A stretch of 64,000 nt of DNA from NCBI GenBank assembly GCA_016785225.1, contig JAFBJZ010000512.1, positions 3,633,001 through 3,697,000 of the forward strand, written 5' to 3'. Positions 52,001 through 62,800 of the stretch are shown here, in pieces. The notes under the pieces are model-generated. The model was not told where the DNA came from, did not search any database, and was given only the letters and a program-made list of their open reading frames with translations. A program made the position numbers and the translations under genes. The first letter of the stretch is position 1; each line of letters opens with the position of its first letter. The DNA is from Psettodes erumei. Its lineage: Eukaryota > Chordata > Actinopteri > Pleuronectiformes > Psettodidae.

Positions 52001-53792
52001 CTCCGACAAGCTTAACAGGTTTTTGATAAATGTAAGATAATGCGTGTGTGTGTGTGTGTGTGTGTGCGTGTGTGCGTGTGTGTGGCACCTGATGAGTGTG
52101 TTGCTGCCAGAACCCTCGGGACTGTAATACAGCACGTTCTCCAGCGAGAGAGAGAAGGACAGGCCCTGTGTGTCTGAGATGTAGAGGTGTGTGATGTTGT
52201 TTAGGTGGTTCACACACACAAACACTTGGTCCTCGGACGCGTCTGCTATGTAGTATTCCTGTTGGGCAGAGGGGGAGAGAGGAGGACATATTTAGGTCAG
52301 TGATCTACCGTCTGACTAGACTGCACCTACATGACTAGACACGGTGCGAACAAGGACAGGTCCACCCTGTGTCACCACAACAAGGTTTGTCAGGTGTGTT
52401 GTATATTTCTGGATATGGGAAACCACATTGTCTATATATACTTTGCTCAAGTAATCCCTCAGTAATCCACAGTGTACTGGCACAGATGGGAGCGGAGCCG
52501 ACACTAACTGACTCATCTGTGACTGTGACTCATCTGAGAGTGATCCAGTCACCAAGTTTTTACAGGGTCATAAAGTCGATGATCATTCTGTGACCATCAT
52601 CTTCATTTCCAACACCGTAGCAATCTGTATAATATGCATATTATTTCTACAAAATACAGCAGATCTGTGAAATAATGAATTAAATCTTGAGCGTAAAGGC
52701 ATTCCTGACCCGTGATTGTCAGAGATAGAACAATCTGTTTTACCTTCAGCTCTCTTGTTAAGTGTTAATGTGCAGCAAGTTTCAATGCTTGTGAGATAGT
52801 CGAGAAATGAATGGGGTCCTATGAAGCCGTAACACAAAGCTGTAACGCTTTAGGGGTAAAAATTATTCTGTTTTTAGATTTTGAAGGGCTAGAGACAATA
52901 GATATTTTCAGCTGTCCAATTGTAGTGAAAAGTCCTTCTGTAATTACTTGATGTTAAATGCGTTCATACATTTCTTTCCTTCCGAATCGCTTCTCAACAC
53001 GTAACACGAGAACTCACCGTGATTGGATGGCGGGTCATGAACTGGGCAGCTTTCATCGGCTGCCGGTTGTAGGAAACCCAGAGCTGAACAGATGAAGGTT
53101 CTTGGCTGCCAAACAGTTTCTGGAGAGGTAAAGGACACAGGCGCTGCACAGGTCATTCAACCACTCATCGTTTATGTCAAAACATCAAACACTTAAGAGG
53201 CAGCCAATCCAGTTACATGCTGTGAGTGCTTCTTTGGCATCTGCTTCGACTTGGAAATCGACACAAGGGCTTTGTTTGTCACTGACAAATGTTTTATGAC
53301 TTTGCACAAATCTCAGTGATAAAAATGATTTCACTCAAGTACCCAAAATTTGATCATTTTTGGAAGACACCGAGATGTTGAACAACTAGAAAGAGTCATG
53401 TGACTCTCTGGATGTCCTGTCTCCTTTATGTAAGCTGGACGCTGGTGTCCACAGAGCAGTGAAGTTTTGGATAAGGAGAAGAGGCTTTTGTTATCTGCGC
53501 TGTCCTGATGATGTTTTTCTGTCTTAATGTCCCAGGCGTGCAGCATTCAGCAGCTGAGTCAGAAAACATTAAATGTTGAGACTTGAAAGGACTCCCAGTG
53601 GGTGACTGTGTGTGTGTGTGTGTGAGTGAGTGAGTGAGTGAGTGAGACAGAGAGAGAGAGAAACTCCAACAGCACGTCTTATTCTCATTACAAATACATT
53701 AGGAAACTGGCAGCTGGAGGGAGCAAAGCTCTGATCTTTCATGAATTACAAGCATGCAGGGCAGACTGAGTGGAGGACTTCAGCATATCTCA

Positions 53793-53835
<43 letters not shown>

Positions 53836-56800
53836 CTGAGAGAGTGTGTGTATGAGAGGGAGAAACAGCTTGACTTTTCAACTGTTTTTTTATAAATTCT
53901 GTCTCTTTTGAGTCCTATAATTTTATGAAAGCAAAATACTAAATTACTGGAGTAAATCTTTTATAGATTGAGATGGTACTCAATATAAAAAATGTTGCAT
54001 TCCTTGTGTATTTCCCCTAAGAAAATCTGTGGATTCTTATTTTCGGTTCCAACATAAAACCCAGAAGGGTTATCTCTAAGCACACTTTTGAGTGGCCCAT
54101 TTCTGCGTGAGAAAAATTTCATTCTAAACAGAATTCTGAATTTCTAAACAGAAATTATTTCCTTATTAAACAGTGAGGAAGGATTTATGGGTCATGAAGG
54201 CTCAATTCTGGATTTTTTTTTATAATCTCCAATTTTCACAACAGACTTCCAAAGTGGATATTCACCCTGAAAACCATCTCATACTTGTATGTCTATGATT
54301 ATGAACTGTACTGTATAAACTATATTAAACCTACCTGCCCTGGATCATCTAAACTATAGTTCTAGCATGAGAAGGGAGATGTCTGCTTTCCCCTCTCTCA
54401 AGGCTCTGCTCTGTACTCTATTTACATTATCGTCACAGTTTACATACTCTTTCCATTTCCGTCTCATTCCTCACTCTCCCAGCTGTAAATTTATTTTGTG
54501 ATACAAGGCTCAGTTCAAACTTAAAGGGAGCCAAGCAGCTTCATTATTTCACTCTGAATTTGTTTGGACCACCCTGTTTGAGCCTTTAACAGCCACACCC
54601 TCTGGAGAGAGAGAGAGAGAAAAAAATATGGTGAGAAACACAAAGAAGAATAGAGAACAGAGAAGACTAAAAAGAGAGAGAGTGAGGAGTCTGCAGAGGG
54701 CGAGCTTTTGAAAGCTATAAATTGGTTTTGAACTAAAAAGTCAGACTGGAATTCAGATTAATGTACTTGTTAGAAAACTATAATTGGTCAGTGTTAGATA
54801 TATTTAATAATTCTATATCAGCCATTCAGTGTCAGTGCCTCAGAGACTGGGATGAAATTTCATAGCATTTTAACAAATCTGCATCCAACACTGAATCAGT
54901 CAAATCTGAATTCATTTTTGAAACTAATTCAACAACTTAACATTCAGTTGTTATCGGTAACCGCACTTTTGATGGCAGAAAAGAAAGAAACGCTGCGCAT
55001 TTTTTTGCTGTAAAGTCCTAATGTGCACAACCTGTAGACAGCACCGGCAAATACCCAAGCCCAACCCGACCAAAACATATTACAAAACGAAAGTGGGGTG
55101 AAATATCGATCTAGTAGCAATTTCACGTTTTTTTTATTATAACAAACAGTGTAAAGCTGCATTAAAATGTTTAGCTGATTTGCTGTCGAATGGTTACACT
55201 GGTAATGCTGCTGAAGAGGCTTCTTCACCCTGGCAAGACCACAATTCTGGACAAGTGCTGCAATTTATTTCCCTCGGTTCCAGGAGTTTTGGTGATAAAA
55301 TGTATGCTATAAAGTCACTGAAAGTCACAATATCTGCTATCAGCAACTTCCTTTCTAACATCGTGGGTCTGAGCTTGATAAAATCTTTTTTGAGTCCAAC
55401 AGTTAGGCTTGTTTATGTGTGCGTGTGCGTGTGTGTGCGCGCGTGCCCCTTGGAAGGATTTGTGTTCATCCTTGAGTGCCTGAGCATCCCAGTCTCCAGC
55501 AGAGCATTACAGCCTTTTCCATTGAGTGTATTGATTTATCCACAGTAGGGCCCACATTGACTGTGGGGTGTGATGTGGAAGCAAAGCAGCAACTATACTG
55601 AGACAGATGTAAGGAATGAAAAGAGGGGCAAATGGAGGTGCAATGCACTGACAGAAATGCATATAGAGAGGGATGAAGGATAGAATTACTATAAATAGAA
55701 GTTTATATGGAATAAAATGAAACAATAACATATACAGTAAGTACTTGGGTATTATTGAATTTGAGTTGCAGAAGAAATTGTTTATCTGTGTATTTTTATC
55801 ATGTCAGTTTACTTTGCAAATCAAGTGGGAAAGTTGGGCAGGAGAATGTCTACTATGTATTTTTTTTCATGCGAGTGGCATGGCGATGATATATTTTTCC
55901 ACTGAAACCACAGACTACACTCCAGTGGCAACTGTAAGTGAGCTACAATGTGCTCATGATCTCTCAAAATGATCCTCTCTAAACTCTCAAATCCATTAAT
56001 TGAGACACAGTGCTCGGGCCTGAGATCAACTCGGTGTAGGTGGCAAACAGACACAATTACGATAATTACAAATGGAATACAGAGTGGAGATCAGTGGTAG
56101 CTGACATCACGTCATCCTGGCATTCAGCAGTCGAAAGCATAATGCAGCCATATTTGCAGGAATAGCAGTCGGGTTGTTACTGCTGGGCTAGCAAGTCATC
56201 TTGTCTGCAGCAGTTATACAAAGCAGACGGGGTGGATACCCTGTTGTGCAGCAGGATGCTGGTACACCTCAGGGCATAACATTTTTTTGCATTGGTTGTA
56301 TTCAAATCATATAATAAGGCAAAGTCAAATCTAATCAATGAGGCACTGCTCTGTCAAAAATAAGTAGAGAGGAAGAATAAAGAAATTAATTTGGATGATT
56401 CATTTGTTCTTTCAAGGACATTTGGGTTATGTGCTTCTTTACTGATAACCGCTTTCCTTCTTCCTGCTGCCCAAGGTCAAACCCTCCACTCTTATACAAC
56501 CATTATAAATTGCCAGTTCAAACATTAAATAAGGCCAATTTGTCACCCCTGCTGCAGTATTCAGTTTCTGCTGAATCACACTGAAAAGTTTTCCAGTATT
56601 TCCAGTATACCTCTCAATGGTAACACTCAAGTAAGTGCATCCTTAACATATCCTTGTAACCCACAAAGCCACAGAGAGAAAGCTACACTCCCACATGGTA
56701 AACAGCAACAAGGTGACATTTGTTAATGACCGGCACAGCGGAAAACCATGTGGTCACTGTTGCCTTTCTTTATTCAAGGCTGACATCTTATGTTAAAAAA

Positions 56801-59800
56801 GGTACCTGTTTTGTCACAAGCCAAACCCCTGAGGCAAAGTGCCCTCTGCTTGTTTCACCCAACTGCTACTGGCTGAATCCCATCGCACCTTAATGTACTT
56901 CACAGTTCTGGCAACAAGACTCCCTCTCTGCTCTATATGTCGGGGAACATCTGTTACATATTCATGGCCCACTGGCCCAATGCACCTCAGACAATGCTGT
57001 TGTTTAGATGGGCTTTTAATACAATGTAAAAACAAAGTGTCTTTTCATGCAGCTGTGGCTGGGTAAAGTAACATCCTCTGCAGGCCCAAGAATACATCAC
57101 AGCAGGAACGGTGAATGAAAGCTCAGACAGAGACCTCGCATCGACCACTGCTTCTCAGGAAGGACATCGAGTCAGTCAAGTAAGGTTCGGCAGCGGAAAG
57201 AAAACCAAAGTCGGCAGGACATCAATACCCCTAACCCCGAGGAAGATGTGGGTTCGAGCACAATAGAGACCCATGCACCTGGTCTACCACAGCCTGCGAT
57301 CGATAATAAGGCCTGGAGGCAAAGGCCGCTAATCAAGTGGCGCAAATCCTGTGAGAAGAAGGAGTGGGAAAAGGTCAACACAGACCTCAGCAGGTTTCTG
57401 GAACAATGAAGGAAACTGTGGCTAAGAAACTGAAGAGAATAGAAGGACTCGTCTACAGCTATGGAGTTGAGTACATTAGAGTGGTAGAAAAGAGGAAGAA
57501 ACCACCACCTGTCCCAACCAAATCCAGGAGGCAGCGGGAAATAGCATGGTTGATCAAAGAGAGAAAGCATCTGAAGTAACAACAGAGGAAAGCTAAAACA
57601 GAGGCGAGCATAAATCTGCTGCAGGAAGAAATTAAGAACCGGCTGCCATCCTTGAGGAGAGCAGAGAACCCAAGAAAGTGGTGTCGAAAGAAGGATCAGA
57701 CTAGGTCAAACTAAACTGAACATCAGCTCCATGTCAGCCCTCCCAAGTGGAGTGAGACAGTAACAGCCAGTAGGGCAAGAGCCACATCCCTCGTGGGCCA
57801 TTACGGAGGCCCATACAGGCTTTACAAGGATGCACCAGACTATTACTAGCATGGTTCCTATGGAGGTTGATGAAGGCGGCGTGGCAGAATCGAACCATAC
57901 CAACAAACTAGATGAGGAAAAGGGCCATCATGATCCTAAAAGATATGGAATCTGCTAATATCAACCAATTTCGCCACATCAGTCTCCTGAACGTTGAAGG
58001 AAAAGTTTTATTCAGTGTTTTGGCTTACAGGCTGTTCAGTAAGCAGGGATCCCTGTTCTTCCTGGGTGTCTGGAGCACTCAAATATGACCTTCCATCAAA
58101 TCCAAACTGCCGAAAAGGATGGAAGGACTCCATGTTGTGTTCCTGGACTTCGACCATTTGGCTCAGTCCCTCACAATCTCGTTTGTACTGTGTTCAGCTA
58201 CTTCAGTATCCCAGAACCGATAATGTCAAATCCTGTTCCCAGGACAAACAGCTGTGCCTTACACCTGATGAATACACCATAGCACAGCAGCGTCTGGAAG
58301 TTGGCAACATGGTAGGGTTAATCAGCTTCCAGCCTGCCTTTACCATGGCTATGGACGTCATCATCCAAGCCTCTTGATGGGTGCTAGGTGGAGAGCAGTA
58401 CAAATCTAGTCTCCGACACCCTCCCATCAGGGCATATATGGATGATATGACCATATCAACCAGAACAAAATCCAAGCAAGTCATGGTCATATCTGTCATC
58501 AAAGGGAAGCCCAGCTAGATCCGATAACTTACTATGATGAACCATCTGATATCAATTATGAGATCAAACAAATCCTACACAGCCAACCCCTCTTTATAAT
58601 CAGCTGTTTCTAAAAGACTCCAGCTACAGGCCGCCACCGTGAAACCAGAGAGGAGGTGAGATCCAAATCATAGTCACCATCTGCTCTGCTGGCTGCCTGT
58701 CTACTGCCTATTCTACTGTGCAAACATCAGCGACTAACAATGACATTGACTGCTTCATGTTACCAACAGCCAGATATCGATCTAACATCTGTTGTTCTCA
58801 GCAGATTATGCTCAAGTGGGAAAGTGGCTGTTCCCCTCATTACTTAACTTAGCTGTAATACTATTTGGGCTTTGTAGGTGCATAGTAGAACAGCAGAAAA
58901 CATATGGTTTAAGATGCTACGTTAATGTACATTTGTGACTACTGGTATTTAGTACTGTTTATATAAATTGGGATTACCAGCTATCTAACTGCAGGAAATC
59001 TGCAGAGAACTTTTTTTGTTGCTTTTTCTCAGACGTTTTGACAAGGTTTCAAGGCCCCACTGGAACAAGTTGCTTCCAATAATAACAGTGGATGTGATTT
59101 AACAGGGGTGTTTAAGTTTCAAAATCTAGCAAAAGTAACAGGACCTTAAAAGCAATGTCAGTACACTTCTATATGGTATGTCCATAATAAAGGCGCAGAA
59201 TGTTGTTGGTGTTCATATCTCAGTCTCAGACAGAAAGTGTCTTTCCCAAAATGTTAAAAGTTAAAAAAGTAAAGGCTTTACAGTCTAGGACTTTTATTGT
59301 ACATTGTACATTTTGACCCGAGGCAATTTACTATCTTTCATGAAGAATTAATTTGCTTAATCTTAATCTAGCAAAGGCTTCAGTGTAATGCATACAGTAT
59401 AAATACATTTTCCAAATTTCAAGTGACAATTTATTTGTTATCAAAAGTGTCACCTAAAGGTCTAGTTCAACAGTCTATCACAGGGCTGAGACATGGAGAC
59501 AAACAACCATTCACAGTTTCAGGCAATTTAGAGTCACCAGGAAACCCTGTGTAAACTTCACACCGTGCCACCACTGTCATCATCATTATTGCATCAAACA
59601 TTTTTATGTGCTACAAAACAATGCCAAAATGCCGTCTTGTAGGTGAAGTATATTCTTAATATTTGCATTAAAATAAGATGTGTAAGGCAATTACTGAGTA
59701 ATGTTATATACACAGTACAGTACATATATATTTTATATATATATATATATATATTTCTTTTTCTTTTTCTTTTTCTTACCCGTGTGGTGGTGGCAAACAT

Positions 59801-62800
59801 GTACTTGTCTCGGAGCTGGAAGCTGTCCACCTGTTCCAGGATCACTTTGCGGTTCTGCTCACTCTGGAAGAAGTCGGTGCTGCTGAGAATAGTGGAGACA
59901 CCCTGGGGCTCGTTTCTCTGGACCAGCACTGTTGTGGGGGGGTCATAGGGTTCAACACCCCTACAATGGGGGAGAAGGAAGCAGGAGGAGAGGGACAAAG
60001 GTGAGAGAAATAGGGAGAGGATTGGAAGGATGTTAGGAGGGGTTGAAAAAGATGGGGACAGGTGATGAGAGGAAGGAAAAAGATGGGACAACAGGAGATT
60101 CAACTTGTTAGCCAGATCTTCTGGAAACATGACCGTTTTTGTTTTCTTGTATGTTCATTTTAAAATCCATTCACTTCCTTCCCAACACAGTATTTTTAGT
60201 GGTCACTTAATGGAATACCAGAAAGCCTACATAAAAATTTCAACACCCTCCTCCCCCACCAATCCAACAACACGGCACACGTGGCAAGGGGGAATCCTGT
60301 TCTGTCTCTTGCCTGCATTTTATGTCTCATGGCCAAAATGCTGTTGTGATGATATTACATTATCACAAAATTCTGCTGTTTAAATTCATTCTAAGAAAAA
60401 CTAAAAAATAATGACTGAGGTTTTTGTTTTGACCGAAGCATGACAATGGAATATTGCTCATTCCTGAGTATTAATTTCATCATTTCATATTTCATTTTGA
60501 CTACAAATGTACAATAAACTGCAAATTAATCAGGTACACAACATCTACCTGATAGTCCCTGGATTGATTGATGAAGTGTAAAATGTTAAAATGCATCATA
60601 CTGGGGGCTCAGTGAGTTGGTGAACTGCCCTTACTCAGGTAATAAACATGCACATGCTAATTTTTTTATCCTAGTGCATATCCTTTAATATTTGGTGACA
60701 TTTAATCAACATTTAAGTTAATGTAAATATGTACTGTGTCTGCCACACATGTCATGGAATGAACATAATATTCGTGACAGCTAATATGGCCGGCCACTGG
60801 AGACACGTCTGTCATTTTAACCATTTGTCCGCTGTCATTAAAAGGAGAGCAGCGCTGCAACACAAGGAAGCTGAGCCGGATAAAACACAACGGGGTACAG
60901 TAAGGAAAGGATTTGATTTCAGATTCTTAGCCAATCCATTAAATATGCCCAAATCAGCCTTGATGCCGATTGTCAAGAACATCACGGGACATCTCAACTG
61001 CAAGCTGTTCCTCTTTTGTGGAGCAGTGTATACTACAGCAGGGAGCGTTATATAAAGGTGGATGGTGACAGAGCTAAAAATCTACTACTTCTCCATTTTG
61101 GAAACTCTGACTCTCACTCGCAATATGTTAAATGTTTGAACTGTTGCCATCACCCCGTCTAAACACCTAAATATGAGTCACAAAATCCTAATTTATAGTG
61201 GGTCTTTTATAGTAGGACTTTTGGAAAGCCTCAAAGGCTGTCCTTAAAAGTCCAAACTACAGCCTATGTTCATTTTGTTTTCGATGTATCATTCCAGCTT
61301 GAAGAATTTTACCCAACATCAGAGGTATCTGTGAAAAACATGTACTGAAGTCTGCCTTGTGAGGTTGCTACTAAAAAAACCCTGGACATTTCAGGCCTTC
61401 ACTGAGCTGTTTCTGAAGCTTTTCACACTGACAAAGAAGCATTGTCATTATTTTGGTTTAGAAAGGGTCGAATTTCAAGATAATAAATGTCAGCGCAGAA
61501 TACAGACTATTAGCACAACCAAGCTGAAAATATCTGTCTATCTGTCAACCTTGAAAAACAGCGTGGTCAAACTATTTATGACCGCGGTTGTTTAGACTCT
61601 GTGGCATAGAGAATCAGCCACAATGAATGAAAGAGATTCACGGCTTCTTATCGTCTGCCTTCCAAATCAGCGTGTTTTCTTCCAGCGTCTCGAGAGCTGA
61701 ACACAGAGAGCAGTGTCTCGGCTCAGCTCTGCCTCCGTGGCATTCTCTCAAAGACCCCCGTTTAACTGATGGACACTGTCTGGGCTGAGAGTGCATGGAG
61801 GGCTATTCGCAGTCTGTCTCAGTCCCTTCCTTTGAATGACTCTCTGCCCCTTTTAAAGCCTCCTAAACACCCTTCCTCCACTGTTGTGGCAATTTCTCAT
61901 TTTCTGCCATCACCCAAACATCTCTGATTTCTCATACACTATGACAAAAGAAATACTGTATATAATGAAACAATCCATCGTATCTGAGGTTCACAACATT
62001 TAATCCCAGGTTATATAACAATAGAGCTGTCTAAATCTCAGTTCTTGCAGTTCCCACATGGTATCTCTGTCAGTGCCACAGCCCCGACATCAAGACACAT
62101 ATTTGTAGAGGTGCACATTAGCTGCATCGTAGAACAAAGTGTAGCGTCGCATCCAATGCACATTGCCCCCATACCTGCTGTCAGTGTTTACCCTTCAAAT
62201 GACATTTTAATTGCTTTCATGGCCTAGATATCAACCACCGATCCAAGCTGCTTTCCCTTCTTACTAATCAGCAGGCTGCTCACCTGCATATCTGCTCGGA
62301 CGGTGGGAGATGACTATATATAAATATACATATCGTTGATTTTGTCATGTTGAACACCACTCTCTTAACTTCAAATCGGACACCGCTTGTGTTCGCCCGA
62401 GGGCACAGATGCAGGCGGGCAATTTGCATGACGGCAACACGAACAAACGTGCTAATTCTGAAGAAGAGAAGGACTCCAACCAACCAAGACAAAATGAGGA
62501 GCTTGTACCTAAAAGAGGGTTGTAACCATTTTGTTTTAGATGACACTTTTGCTCACAGCACACCATATGGAAAACTAAGACATAGATGGAAGGAGGTAAG
62601 GGCTGCCGTTTCAAAAACATATTCATAATCTTTAGAATTTGCATAAAACTTTACAGAAAATGTGCCATATCATCATTTGGATGTGAAATCGCCTACTGTA
62701 ACTTGTAATGGGAGAATTTGGTCATATCGCACAACCTTGGTAGGTGGTTGTGCTTGGGTACACTGTGTGTGTGTGTGTGTGTGTGTGTTAGCTTTAGTGA

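Larger units (their letters stand above)
49788..52088 (-). other. sorl1 intron 4 (local)
   Basis: 2.3 kb. It holds (CA)n at the donor end and another (GT)n at 49,943-49,964. No coding or repeat family is recognised in between. Confidence 0.65.
53120..59779 (-). other. sorl1 intron 2 (local), largest intron
   Basis: 6.66 kb. It contains the 57.1-58.5 kb LINE fragment, two (GT)n tracts between 53.6 and 53.85 kb and the (TA)n/(CTTTTT)n tract touching the exon 2 donor. The rest is AT-rich and I see nothing coding in it. Confidence 0.7.

Noticed and set aside
57172..57582. 136-codon minus-strand open frame
   Set aside because: It lies opposite the plus-strand LINE remnant and is a by-product of that sequence.
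59594..60130. 178-codon minus-strand frame around exon 2
   Set aside because: Only 59,780-59,960 matches SORL1. The rest is microsatellite and pyrimidine-tract sequence outside the splice sites.
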